A stretch of 64,000 nucleotides of DNA from Anaerolineae bacterium (GTDB lineage Bacteria > Chloroflexota > Anaerolineae > 4572-78 > J111), in the NCBI GenBank assembly GCA_016926805.1, contig JAFGNV010000090.1, forward strand, positions 100,834-164,833, in the 5' to 3' direction. Positions within the stretch are counted from its first letter, which is position 1. Every line of letters starts with the position of its first letter. Made by a program: the position numbers and the translations under genes. A model generated the notes under the pieces. It was given only the letters and a program-made list of their open reading frames with translations. It made no database searches and was not told the DNA's origin. Of the stretch, positions 34,201 through 44,500 are shown one piece after another.

Positions 34201-35028
34201 ATGACGGATTTCAAACTGCTTGTTCTCGATGTAGACGGTACGTTAATTGGTTCCGGCGCTTATCCCACCACCCGTGTGGTCCAGGCCATCGCCCAGGCCA
34301 GGGCCAGAGGGGTAACCGTGGCTCTTGGAACGGGTCGGGCCAGCGCAGCCTGCCACCACCTTTTAGAACAGCTCTGCCTGGATAAATTGCACATCTTTTT
34401 TGATGGCGCCTTGATTGTTGACTGGCCCAGTAACGACATTATTTTCCTGCAATCCCTGCCCCCGCGCGCAAGTCAACGCCTGATCGAGTTGTCTCGCCAA
34501 CATGGCTTGTTTCTGGAAATTTATGCCCACAATTTCTACGCGCATGATTTCTATTTTGTCGAAAGGAACGGCGCCCTGGCTGCCCACCAGCGAGAAAAAC
34601 TACAGATCACTCCCCTGGTGACCGATTTAATGAGCCTGGTTGAACATGTGAAAATTGTGAAGGGCCAACTATTGGCTACCTCCGCCCAGGAAGTTCAGCA
34701 GGCGCGTTTGGTTACGCAGGAAATGGAGGTTCTGTGTAAAATGTCGTGGAGTCTGGACCCCAGTAACAACATTTACTTCATCAACGCAATTTCACGCGCT
34801 GTATCTAAGGGCGATAGTCTGCGCAATGTGGCCGATTATCTGGGTATTGGCCTGGACCAGATTATGGCCATTGGCGACTCCTTCAATGATTTGCCGGTTT
34901 TCGAGGTAGCCGGTTTCAGTGTGGCCATGGGTAATTCACCGGCCGAACTGAAGGAATTGGCCGACTGGGTGGCGCCACCGGTCGAAAAGGACGGGGTCGC
35001 AGTTGCCATCGAGCAATTTATCCTGTAA
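34201..35028 (+). CDS. Cof-type HAD hydrolase
   Basis: A 275-residue HAD protein of the Cof/subfamily IIB type. It has DVDGTLIGSG (nucleophile Asp), ALGTGRASAA, a conserved Lys in SRAVSKGDSL, and GDSFNDLPVFEVAG. The large C2 cap lies between motifs II and III. Members dephosphorylate sugar phosphates, FMN or nucleotide derivatives, and specificity cannot be read here. It precedes pepF by 85 bases on the same strand but probably has its own promoter. Confidence 0.9.
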   Translation: MTDFKLLVLDVDGTLIGSGAYPTTRVVQAIAQARARGVTVALGTGRASAACHHLLEQLCLDKLHIFFDGALIVDWPSNDIIFLQSLPPRASQRLIELSRQHGLFLEIYAHNFYAHDFYFVERNGALAAHQREKLQITPLVTDLMSLVEHVKIVKGQLLATSAQEVQQARLVTQEMEVLCKMSWSLDPSNNIYFINAISRAVSKGDSLRNVADYLGIGLDQIMAIGDSFNDLPVFEVAGFSVAMGNSPAELKELADWVAPPVEKDGVAVAIEQFIL

Positions 35029-35113
35029 ATTATCCTCCTGACTTACTATTTTTGACTAGGCTGGTTTTGTGAGTAGCTAAATGACTACGCGAATTTATTA
35101 GAGGAGGATATTT

Positions 35114-36880
35114 GTGACTAAAAACAATTATCAATCAACGCGCTGGACGCTGAAAGCGCTGCTGCCGGACCCAACCGGAGAGGTGGTTAACCAGACGATC
35201 GAGGCGTTGGAAGAGGCTACAACCGCCCTGGAAGCTCTCCGCCCTACCCTTGCCCCTGATATGCCAGGTAAAGATTTTGCCAAAGCTGTAACCGCCCTGG
35301 AAAAGGTCGCCACGCTGGCCAATCGACTGGGCAGCTACGGCCCGCTCTGGTTTTCCGAAGACACCCAAAACCAGAATGCCCTGGCTTTTATGGGCCGGAT
35401 GGATGAATTGTTGGCCGATATCCAGAATCGTATTCTCTTTTTTAGCCTGTGGTGGAAGGAGTTGGCCGACGAGGATGCCAATCGACTTCTGGCTTATGCG
35501 GGTGATGGGCGGTATTACCTGGAGAAGGAACGCCTATTTAAAGACCATACCCTGACCGAACCCGAGGAAAAAATCATCAATCTCAAAGACGTCAACGGCA
35601 TCAGCGCTATAGTGACCTTATACGATATGATCACCAATAAATTCGTCTTTGAATTGGAAGTAAACGGCGAGACGAAAAAATTCACCCGTGACCAACTCAT
35701 GACCTACGTGCGCAACCCGTCGCCAGAAATCCGCGCCGCCGCCTATCAAGAACAATTCCGCGTTTACCAACAGGAAGCCCCGGTTTTATCCCAGATTTAC
35801 ATTCACCGGGTGCGTGATGGCGCCGCCGAAAATCTCAAGCTCCGCCATTTCTCTTCACCCATTGCCGCCCGTAATCTCGGCAATCACATTCCCAACGAGG
35901 TGGTCGACACGCTGTTAGATGTCTGTACCGAACAATCCCCGGTGTTCCAGCGCTATTTTAAACTCAAAGCCGAGTGGTTAGGCATGCCCAAACTGCGCCG
36001 GTACGATCTCTACGCTCCGCTCAGTGATAAATCCGACAAAAAAATTCCCTACAGCGAGGCCGTTGACATGGTGCTGGACAGTTTCAACGAATATTCGCCC
36101 CGGGTGGCCAATCTGGCCAGGCGCGTGTTCGACGACGGCCATATCGACGCCGAAATTCGCGCTGGCAAACGGGGCGGGGCCTTTTGCTCCAGTATCCTGC
36201 CGGGGATGACGCCTTTTGTCCTGGCCAACTACACCGGCGAACCACGCCAGGTTGCTACTCTGGCTCACGAATTGGGACACGCCATCCATGCCTTGTTGGC
36301 CGCCGATCATTCTGTACTCACCTTCCACTCTGCCCTGCCCATGGCCGAAACAGCTTCTGTTTTTTCAGAGATGCTGCTCACCGACCGTCTTCTGACCGAA
36401 GAACATGACTCCAAAGTTCGCCGGGACATCCTGGCCGAGGCGGTTGATGATGCTTACGCCACGGTGTTACGCCAGGCCTATTTTGTCTTGTTTGAACGCG
36501 ACGCCCATCAAATGATCGCCGCAGGCAAAACGCCGACAGAACTGAACCAGCATTACCTGGCCAACCTGGCCCGACAATTTGGCAACTCCGTCGAGATCAG
36601 CGAGGATTTTCAATACGAATGGATCTGTATTCCCCACATTTACCATACCCCCTTTTACTGTTACGCCTACAGTTTTGGCCAGTTGCTCTCTCTTTCGCTC
36701 TACCAACAATACAAGCAGGAAGGCGATGCCTTTACCCCTACGTTCCTCAAGATTCTGTCTTACGGTGGTTCGGCCAGTCCCCAGCACATCCTCACCGAGG
36801 CCGGCATCAACATGGCCGATGCCGACTTCTGGCGGGGCGGATTTAAAGTGATCGAGGGGATGGTTAACGAGTTGGCCTAG
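35114..36880 (+). CDS. pepF: M3B oligoendopeptidase F
   Basis: A 588-residue cytoplasmic zinc endopeptidase of oligopeptides. The metal motif is H385-E-L-G-H389 in LAHELGHAIHALLA, with the further glutamate in the ETASVFSEML helix 25-30 residues on. The N-terminal Oligo_endo_F domain and the C-terminal HIYHTPFYCYAYSFGQ are typical. The start is GTG 35114 behind a strong GAGGAGG. Length fits the family. It presumably recycles peptides from protein turnover or uptake. Confidence 0.95.
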   Translation: MTKNNYQSTRWTLKALLPDPTGEVVNQTIEALEEATTALEALRPTLAPDMPGKDFAKAVTALEKVATLANRLGSYGPLWFSEDTQNQNALAFMGRMDELLADIQNRILFFSLWWKELADEDANRLLAYAGDGRYYLEKERLFKDHTLTEPEEKIINLKDVNGISAIVTLYDMITNKFVFELEVNGETKKFTRDQLMTYVRNPSPEIRAAAYQEQFRVYQQEAPVLSQIYIHRVRDGAAENLKLRHFSSPIAARNLGNHIPNEVVDTLLDVCTEQSPVFQRYFKLKAEWLGMPKLRRYDLYAPLSDKSDKKIPYSEAVDMVLDSFNEYSPRVANLARRVFDDGHIDAEIRAGKRGGAFCSSILPGMTPFVLANYTGEPRQVATLAHELGHAIHALLAADHSVLTFHSALPMAETASVFSEMLLTDRLLTEEHDSKVRRDILAEAVDDAYATVLRQAYFVLFERDAHQMIAAGKTPTELNQHYLANLARQFGNSVEISEDFQYEWICIPHIYHTPFYCYAYSFGQLLSLSLYQQYKQEGDAFTPTFLKILSYGGSASPQHILTEAGINMADADFWRGGFKVIEGMVNELA

Positions 36881-36945
36881 CCTCTGTTATGGCAAATTAC
36901 CAGAGGCCTGGATTGCACTTATGACGGCTACGGTGGGATCAGCGA

Positions 36946-38400
36946 ATGTCAATGAGCATCCCGAATCTAAAGCAACTAAGCCTATTCTTGTTGCTGTTGG
37001 CGCTAAACGCCTGCACGCTGACCCCTCAGGCGGCCCGCGAACCCTTCTCGTTGTTCTGGGAACGGGCGCAACCACTGCTGACCGAACAACGCTACACCGA
37101 AGCCGCCGCCGTTTTTGAAGAAGCCGCGCTGGCCCATCCTGATGATGCTGCGCCTCTGCTCCATATCGGCCAGATTTGTCTGGTTCAGCAACGCTGGCTT
37201 CTGGCCGAGGATGCCTTTAATCGCGCGTTGGCCCGCCGTCCGGATAACGTCCCGGCAATGGCCGGGCTGGCCGAATCTCTCCTCCAGCAAGGTCGCCTGG
37301 CTGAAGCCCTGAATTGGTGGCACAAAGCCATCGCCACCGATCCCGAATTTCCCGGCGTTTTTACCGGCCTGGGGCAAACTTACCTGGGATGGCTCAATTT
37401 CACCGCCGCCCAAGACGCTTTTCTAAACCAACAGGCGCACCAGGAAGATTACAAAGCTACCTGGTACCTGGCGGCACTCACTGCGCCACGAGACCTCTCA
37501 CGCGCCATTGACTATTTGCAAAGCATCTCCCAAGCAAAAGCCTCCCCAACTCTGTTATCCCAACGAGATTATTTGCTGAAAACACTGGCCCCTTTCGGCC
37601 CAAAAACACCCCCCGCAGAGGTAGCCAAAGCCACCGGCCTTGCCTTGGCTCACATAGAACAGTGGCCCCTGGCCATTCACGCCCTGACCATCGCCCTGGC
37701 CGAACCGGGGAGTCTGACCCAAAAAGATCAGGCCCAAGCCCTGGCTTTTTTGGGATACAGCAACACCCAGGTAGGACGCCCGGCGCTCGACCTGTTTGAA
37801 CAGGCTCATCAGATAGACCCCAGCTCGGCCCTGCCGCTGTATTTTAAAGGACTCTATTTGCGCCAACAAGACGCTTTAGATGCCGCGGTTGCTTCATTTG
37901 AGCAAGCCATCACATTGGATCCCCAAAATGCCGCCCTCTACGCCGAGGTAGCCCAAACCGAAGCCCAACGCGGCAGCCTTTCGACGGCTGAAATTTGGTA
38001 TGCCGCCGCCATCGACGTGGCCGAGGATGAACTATCCTTCCAGATATTGCTGCTCCAACTCTATGCAAATCGAAATTATCGAATGAGTGAGGCCGGTATT
38101 CCCCTGGCTAAAAGAATCATCGAACTTGATGACAGTCACGCTGAGGTTTATGAGATGTTAGGTCGGATGCAATTCCTCACCGGGGCCATCGAGGAGGGCG
38201 AACAATCGCTCCGTGAGGCGTTGAAGTTGGACCCCGGCCTGATCAGCGCTCACTACCATCTGGCCCGGCTGTTGGAGAGCAAAGGTCAGAATTTTGCGGC
38301 CAGGGAAGAATATCAACGAGTGGTTGACCTGGATACAACTGATACTTATCGTAACCGGGCCTTGAAAGACTTGCTTCGTTTAGGCGCAAAAAAGGAGTGA
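36946..38400 (+). CDS. TPR-repeat lipoprotein, uncharacterised
   Basis: A 484-residue protein with a hydrophobic N-terminus ending in LALNAC (C23), a probable lipobox. About ten tetratricopeptide-like helical pairs then run from residue 40 to the end, with typical A/G-Y/W spacing such as AEDAFNRALARRPDN and AVASFEQAITLDPQNAALYAE. It is probably an outward-facing scaffold for protein complexes. ATG 36946 or ATG 36952 may be the start, and neither has a strong ribosome site. It converges on the SGNH gene with 49 bases between stops. Confidence 0.82.
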   Translation: MSMSIPNLKQLSLFLLLLALNACTLTPQAAREPFSLFWERAQPLLTEQRYTEAAAVFEEAALAHPDDAAPLLHIGQICLVQQRWLLAEDAFNRALARRPDNVPAMAGLAESLLQQGRLAEALNWWHKAIATDPEFPGVFTGLGQTYLGWLNFTAAQDAFLNQQAHQEDYKATWYLAALTAPRDLSRAIDYLQSISQAKASPTLLSQRDYLLKTLAPFGPKTPPAEVAKATGLALAHIEQWPLAIHALTIALAEPGSLTQKDQAQALAFLGYSNTQVGRPALDLFEQAHQIDPSSALPLYFKGLYLRQQDALDAAVASFEQAITLDPQNAALYAEVAQTEAQRGSLSTAEIWYAAAIDVAEDELSFQILLLQLYANRNYRMSEAGIPLAKRIIELDDSHAEVYEMLGRMQFLTGAIEEGEQSLREALKLDPGLISAHYHLARLLESKGQNFAAREEYQRVVDLDTTDTYRNRALKDLLRLGAKKE

Positions 38401-38449
38401 AGGTGTACGCTTCACTCCCGCCTCAAACGATTTTCCAAAAACAACCAGG

Positions 38450-39451
38450 CTAATCGTGAATCAACTGATACAACGCCTCGGCGACCAGCCGGTGGACAGA
38501 CTCATTGGGATGCCAGTCAACGGCGTTGACCACCAGACTCTTTGGCTCCTGACCCGCCACCAGCCGGGCAACGTCCACCACTGGGATTCCTTCTTCTTGA
38601 AAAAGGTTGACCACCTTTGACGTAATCGGCTGGCTTTCCTCAATTGCCAACAAATTGGGGAAAACCACCACCACCAACTTAATGTCTTTCTCCCGCGTAA
38701 ATTCGATGATCTCCAACAATACCTCACGGTATGCCTGCCACACGAGGGGATCGTTGTAAAGTCCCCTCAACCAGTCCCAATAATTGTTACTCCATTCGTG
38801 AGGGCCCAGCCGGTAAATTCGCCAATAGAAAAAATTAACCGCATAAGAATCGGCGGCCAACGGCGGTGGACGCGAAACAAAATTTGGCTGGCTGACTCTC
38901 ATCGAAGTATACGTGTCGGCAATATCATTTATGTAAAAGGAAAGCACCAGAATGTCCGGTGGATAGGGGTAATCACGGGCCAAGTCGAACTGCTCTTTGG
39001 TTTCGGCGCCCAACTTTCCGACATTCAGCACGGCATAGCCGTCGCCCAACATCTGCCCCAACACATCGGAAAAGCGGTCCTCGGGGTTATTGATTCCGTG
39101 CCCGGCCACAAAGGAATCGCCCAGCACCATCACTCTGGTACGGCCCGCCAACATCTCCGGCATCCATTCTTTATCTCGATACCCCAATGAATTGACCCGC
39201 CAGTAACGTTTGAACCAATTCTGCCCGGCCAGAGTCTGGTTGAAGGCATCGGATTGGGCAAAGACCAAGTTGAAAAACAGTTCCAGCAACATCAACGTCG
39301 CCAGAATTGAAAAGACCGACATGGCCACATTCTGGGCTATTTTGCGAGGCGTACTTTGCTCGCTTTTCCAGGTGAAACGGAAGAAGAAAATTGTATTCAG
39401 GGCCAAACTAACGATGAAGATGATAAGGCCAAAGTAGACCAGCCAATACAT
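38450..39451 (-). CDS. Membrane-anchored SGNH/GDSL-like hydrolase
   Basis: A 333-residue protein with two N-terminal membrane helices (about 2-24 and 42-66), then an extracytoplasmic SGNH-like domain. The nucleophile is in VLGDSFVAGHG, the Asn block is in YINDIAD and the catalytic Asp/His block is in VDWHPNESVH. Such proteins remove acyl groups from polysaccharides or act as ALGX-like acyltransferases. It follows meaB by 19 bases, so the two are likely co-transcribed although their roles do not obviously relate. Confidence 0.83.
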   Translation of the reverse strand: MYWLVYFGLIIFIVSLALNTIFFFRFTWKSEQSTPRKIAQNVAMSVFSILATLMLLELFFNLVFAQSDAFNQTLAGQNWFKRYWRVNSLGYRDKEWMPEMLAGRTRVMVLGDSFVAGHGINNPEDRFSDVLGQMLGDGYAVLNVGKLGAETKEQFDLARDYPYPPDILVLSFYINDIADTYTSMRVSQPNFVSRPPPLAADSYAVNFFYWRIYRLGPHEWSNNYWDWLRGLYNDPLVWQAYREVLLEIIEFTREKDIKLVVVVFPNLLAIEESQPITSKVVNLFQEEGIPVVDVARLVAGQEPKSLVVNAVDWHPNESVHRLVAEALYQLIHD

Positions 39452-39470
39452 TGCCAGACAACTCCTGTGG

Positions 39471-40484
39471 TTACCCTGCTGTTTCGGCCAAAATTCTTTG
39501 GACTGCCTCGTAGGGTGTCAAGTTTTTGTTCACCAATCCGGTCATCATTTCTGCCAAATAATCAGACGGCAGTTGCGCCAAGAGCCGCCGCAGCAATTCA
39601 GCTTGCAGAACAGTTTGCAGCTCATCAGTCAACCGGGTTCGATTGCGCTCGACGAGTTCGCCCGTGGTTTTCAGGTGTTGGTAGTGGCAGTCAATGGTGT
39701 CAACAACGGCATCGATCCCTTCAGCCTGCAACGCCACGGTTTTGAGCACCGGAATCTGCCAGGAGGAAGTTCTGGCCCCAGCCGAGGGGGAGGGACTCTC
39801 GACCGCCATCAACTTACCGTGATGCAGCATCTGGCCGCCGAACCCGCGACTCATGCCCAACATTTGCTGTAAAACAGAGACCGTTCTTTCTACATTGGGG
39901 CTGTCGGCCTTGTTCACCACAAAAATATCGGCAATCTCCAAAATTCCGGCCTTGATGGCCTGAATATCATCACCCAGGCCGGGCGCTTCGACCACGAGGA
40001 TGGTGTGCGCAGTTTTAACAATATCCACCTCATTCTGACCGGCGCCAACGGTTTCAATCAAAATCAGGTTGAACCCGGCGGCATCCAATACCTTGAGTGC
40101 ATCATCCACGGCCCAGGTCAAACCCCCCGCCCCACCCCGGCTGGCCATACTGCGAATATAAACGCCGGGATCGTGGGTCAAATCCTGCATACGAATCCGG
40201 TCGCCCAGCACGGCCCCACCGGAAAACGGGCTGGAAGGGTCAACGGCCAAAATTGCCACCGTCTTCTCCCGCCGACGGTAGGCCTTGGCGATCTCACCGA
40301 CCAGGCTGGATTTGCCCGTGCCCGGCGCGCCGGTAATACCCACCAGATGAGCTTGCCCGGTGTGCGGGTAAAGCTGGCTCAACGCGGCCTGGGCTTCCGG
40401 CTGTTTGTTCTCGATTTGGGTAATGAGGCGGGCTATGGCTCGCTTGTTACGGGCTAAAATTTGGGTAGCAACAGATTCGGTCAT
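39471..40484 (-). CDS. meaB: Methylmalonyl-CoA mutase chaperone GTPase MeaB
   Basis: A G3E-type GTPase of about 337 residues that protects and reactivates B12-dependent methylmalonyl-CoA mutase. The P-loop GAPGTGKSSLVGEI, the switch region DPSSPFSGGAVLGDRIRM, the ETVGAGQNEVD stretch and the NKAD base-recognition motif are intact. The start is probably ATG 40484 (MTESVATQIL). A longer frame to 40538 covers a repeat-like stretch and is unlikely. The mutase subunits are not in this window. Formerly called ArgK in databases. Confidence 0.95.
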   Translation of the reverse strand: MTESVATQILARNKRAIARLITQIENKQPEAQAALSQLYPHTGQAHLVGITGAPGTGKSSLVGEIAKAYRRREKTVAILAVDPSSPFSGGAVLGDRIRMQDLTHDPGVYIRSMASRGGAGGLTWAVDDALKVLDAAGFNLILIETVGAGQNEVDIVKTAHTILVVEAPGLGDDIQAIKAGILEIADIFVVNKADSPNVERTVSVLQQMLGMSRGFGGQMLHHGKLMAVESPSPSAGARTSSWQIPVLKTVALQAEGIDAVVDTIDCHYQHLKTTGELVERNRTRLTDELQTVLQAELLRRLLAQLPSDYLAEMMTGLVNKNLTPYEAVQRILAETAG

Positions 40485-40606
40485 ATTTTTACAGGGTAGC
40501 AGGTAGTAGGGTCTTGTTGCTCCCTGCTGCCTTGCCACCTATGGTAAGAACTTCTTCCACAGACAACTTTTCTCCACTCTCACGGAGTGGTCTCTGCTGA
40601 ACCGCG

Positions 40607-40768
40607 TCAACAGCCCGGCTCGCCATAGTTACCACAACAATCTGAGCGCGTGCGAATTTTAAGCCAATTATTGCGCAGGAACAGTTTCACCTTGCGCCGC
40701 AACGGCATAGGGCGGCGCAGGTTTTCCAATACTTCGCGGGGTGTGCCCCGCCGGTGTTCGCTACACAT
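40607..40768 (-). CDS. 53-residue Cys-rich basic protein, hypothetical
   Basis: A small open frame (53 codons plus stop) with an ideal AGGAGG five bases before the ATG. The N-terminal two thirds are strongly basic (RRG, LRRPMPLRRKVKLFLR, KIRTR). The C-terminus is DCCGNYGEPGC, three cysteines spaced CC-x7-C as for metal or cofactor binding. It starts 22 bases after the phosphoesterase stop, so the two are probably co-transcribed, with meaB behind. I cannot name a family. The strong ribosome site and the conserved-looking tail argue that it is real. Confidence 0.7.
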   Translation of the reverse strand: MCSEHRRGTPREVLENLRRPMPLRRKVKLFLRNNWLKIRTRSDCCGNYGEPGC

Positions 40769-40790
40769 TTTTTCCTCCTAGTATGAGAAA

Positions 40791-41543
40791 TTACGCCAAC
40801 TGAGGCAAGACCTCGTCCAAATTGCGTCCCTGTTGTAGCATCCAACCAAAGGCCTCGGGCAAATGATGCTGACGAATTGCCTCAACGGCCCGGGCCACAT
40901 CGTATTCTAACCGATGATGATGTACCTGCAAAAAATCCGGCCCACCCCTGGGGTCAAGCTGCAAAATAGCATAGGCCGCCCGGGGATCGCCATCGTCAGG
41001 CCGACCCACGCTACCGGGATTAATAAACCATACCCCCGCCACCCGGCGCGCCAACGGCCGGTGCGAATGACCACAAGCAATAAGGTCAACCTGCGCCATT
41101 TGGGCCAGCTCGCGCAGCCGCTGCTCGGGGATAGCCGGGGTAAGGGCCTCGGCATTTGAGGCGGGGCTGCCGTGGGTCAAGAGGATCCGCTGCCCGGCCA
41201 CGTACAATCGCCGCTCTCGAGGCAAAGATTTTAGATACTTGCGGTTCTTGGGGGAAAGATTTTTGGCGGCCCATTCAAAAGCCAGGTATTTCTCAGGCCG
41301 TTTGGATTGCTGCCATTGAGCCTTTTTCTTCTTGAACTTCAGCACCTTAAGGTCGTAGTTGCCGATAATGCTGACCGCCCGCTCTTGCCGCAATCGCTGG
41401 ATGACTTCGTTGGGAAAGGCGTTATACCCCACCCAATCACCAGCATTCCAAATTGCCTCGACCCCCTGTTGGTAAGCATGGGCCAGCACCGCTTCCAGGG
41501 CGGGCAAGTTGGCGTGGACATCGCCCATCAAAGCAACCTTCAT
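40791..41543 (-). CDS. Calcineurin-like metallophosphoesterase (YfcE-like)
   Basis: A 250-residue phosphodiesterase-fold protein. The dimetal ligands are in MGDVHAN, NAGDWVGY, GNYD, THGS and GHSHRP, and the C-terminal NPGSVGRPDDGDPRAAYA is typical of YfcE/MJ0936-type enzymes. It is cytoplasmic and its substrate is unknown. It starts eight bases after the kinase fusion gene's stop, so it is probably the next gene in that transcript. Confidence 0.92.
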   Translation of the reverse strand: MKVALMGDVHANLPALEAVLAHAYQQGVEAIWNAGDWVGYNAFPNEVIQRLRQERAVSIIGNYDLKVLKFKKKKAQWQQSKRPEKYLAFEWAAKNLSPKNRKYLKSLPRERRLYVAGQRILLTHGSPASNAEALTPAIPEQRLRELAQMAQVDLIACGHSHRPLARRVAGVWFINPGSVGRPDDGDPRAAYAILQLDPRGGPDFLQVHHHRLEYDVARAVEAIRQHHLPEAFGWMLQQGRNLDEVLPQLA

Positions 41544-41551
41544 GGCCTGGT

Positions 41552-44500
41552 CTACCTGGCCTCCTCATCAATGGTCCACTCCCAGAAATGCTGGCCACCG
41601 TAGGGCCGATAATTCCAGCTAGAGACGTATGGTCTGACCAGCCAATTGGCAGCCCCATAATAGAGGGGTAAAATAGCCGCCTCTTCTTCAACCAGCAACT
41701 TTTCTGCCTGCCAATAAAGTTCGGCGCGCACGACTGGGTCGGTTTCGACAGAAGCTTGCTCAGTCACGTCGTCGAAATCAAGCGTTTCAACTTTCTGGCA
41801 GGTTGAATCCAGGCAACCCCGGCGCGGCCAATTGATCCCCCAAGTCGAATGGAAGACATCGTGCATCCAGTTATTCTCGTCGGGGTAGTCGGCGATCCAA
41901 CTCATGCGGAAAAGGTGAGGCATCTGCTCTAACGGGGTGGTCTTTTGAAGTAAACTCAGGTAATCGGCCCATTCCTTGCTCTCAACGACCACCTGGCAGT
42001 TGAGATTTGCCTGCCACATCTTTTGCAGGACTTCGGAAATCTGAATATTAAGGTCGCTTGAGTTGGTCATCAATTGTATTTCACCCAAGCCTTCACAATT
42101 GGGGTATCCAGCTTCGGCCAATAATTGCTTAGCCATTTCCGGGTCGTATTCAAGGCCAACCTGATCCACCGGCGGCGCGCCAAACACGCCCGGCGGAGCA
42201 AAATGCCGGGCCGGAGTTGCGCCATTAACCAACTCTTCTACCAGCGTATCGCGGTCAATTGCCGCCACAAACGCCCGGCGAATCCGCACGTCATCAAACG
42301 GTGGTTTGTTATTGACAAAGCCATAGTAAAAAGTAGTTAAAGCCGTCTTGCGCTGGTACTCTGCCCCCAACACCGGATCAGCCTGTACCCGGCCCAGTTC
42401 CGACCCCGGAATACCTTCAACCACATCCAACTCACCCGCCTCATAGGCTGCCAGCACCGCTTCCTCGTCTGCGATGAAACGGCCCACGATCCGGTCGATC
42501 TGCACGTTGTCGGCGTCGTAGTAGTAAGGATTTTTGACCAGCTGGATAGACTCGCCCGGCGCCCATTCGGCCAGGGCATAGGGGCCGTTGGTTACAATAT
42601 ACTCCGGATTAGCCCACTCCTGATTCTTCTCGTCAATAAGGGCATAGGGCACCGGACTCATAACCGGCACACCGGCAATGGCCGGAAAGAACCCGGTGGG
42701 CCAGGCCAGGGTAAACTGAACCGTGGAATCATCCACGGCTGTAACGCCAACCGTCTCAATCAGCTGATCCAGTTCTGGGTCAGACGGGTCCGCCGTATTA
42801 ACTTTCTCCCCATTTTCAATGAAACGCAACAGATAACCATAGGGCGCTCCAAGCCGGGGGTCAACCGCCCGACGGACGGCATAGACCATATCGTGGGCCG
42901 TCACCGGCCCAACCTCGACAAACTCGCCTGTATCCGGATCGTATCGAACCCACTTGGCATCTCCATCCAAATAGAAAGTCCAGGTTTTGCCGCCATCAGA
43001 CGGTTCCCAACTGTAGGCCAAACCGGGTAATACCGCCCCGTCTTCAGCAAAGGTAGTCAAACGCAAAAACAAGGCATTCACAACGTTGGTGGCGGCCGGG
43101 TTATAGAACAAAGCGGGATCAAGTGAATCCGGCTCCGGATATCCCCAATTGAGATTCAGGGTAATCTCTTCGCCACCGGATGTGGGACCGGATTCATTGG
43201 GTTTGTCGGCCTGATCGGTATCTCCCGTGTCCGGCACAGGGGTTTCAAGGACAACGGGTTTGGCCGCCGCCGTGGCAACAACTTTTTCCGGCGTAATCTT
43301 CTGAACCACGACCCGGCCGGTCTGGTTGTTATTCCAGATGATGAAGCCGATAACAAGCCCAGCGACTAAGACCAACAGCACCAGACCACACCCCACCAGC
43401 GTGGCGGTCAACCGGCTCGACCGCTGGCGGGGGGCTGGCGGGGGGCTAACCGGCGGGGTAACCGGCGATGGCGGCTCGACTTTTGGGGGAGGTTCGGCCT
43501 CAACCTCGCCGCCCGCCGCCGGTTCTTCTACCGGTTCAGGAGCCGTCGAATTCAACACAAACGTCGTCTCGCCGATTTTTAGCTGGTCGCCAGGGTTAAA
43601 GGCGTGGCCCTCGGGGCCAACCCAACGCTGGTTGACAAAGGTGCCGTTGGCGCTATTCTGGTCGTAGATAAGGCAACGCTGGCCATCGAACTTGAGCACC
43701 GCATGGACTCTGGACGCCTGGGAGTCGTCAACCTGAATATCGCACCGCGCGCTGCGGCCCAGGGTCAGACTGCCAGGCTGCAATTCGAAAGACTGGCCAT
43801 CGTCCCGGACCAGCCACAACGTCGTCGGTTTGGGTGTGAACCGGGGTCGAGTCGGCTCATCCTCGTCAATCGTAATATCAACCGGGGGCGAGACACTCAG
43901 GCCAGCCAGGGCATTGGCTAACTCACCGGCGCTGCCAAAGCGATCAACCGGGTTTTCGGCCAGGCCGCGCCGTAGCACCTCGGTAATGCCCTCCGGCACA
44001 CCGGACGGCCATTCCTCCGGCAACTTTGGCCCCTCCATCAGGTGCTGTTTCATCACCACGGCGGGAGTTGAACCATCGAACAACACCTTGCCGGTGAGCA
44101 TCTCCACAACCACACAACTCAAGGCGTAGATATCGGTGCGAGCGGAGATCTCCTTACCTTCCCATTGCTCCGGGGCCATGTAAGCGGGCGTGCCAATCAT
44201 CCCGCCCGAACTGGTGCTCAACGCCACCGACCCTTCCGCCGCCCGCACCAGGCCAAAATCGCCCAGGTAAGTTCGGCCCCCTTGATCCAGCAAGATATTG
44301 GAAGGTTTTACGTCCCGGTGAACCACCCCGCGTCCGTGGGCGTAATCCAACGCCGCAGCTATCGCCCGGAGCGCCGCCAACTGTTCATCCCAGGACATCG
44401 GGCTGCGTTCCAGGCGAGAGCGCAGCGTTTCACCTTCAACCAACAATTGGGCCAGGTAAATGTATCCCTCGGCTTCGCCGACATCGTACACATCCACAAT

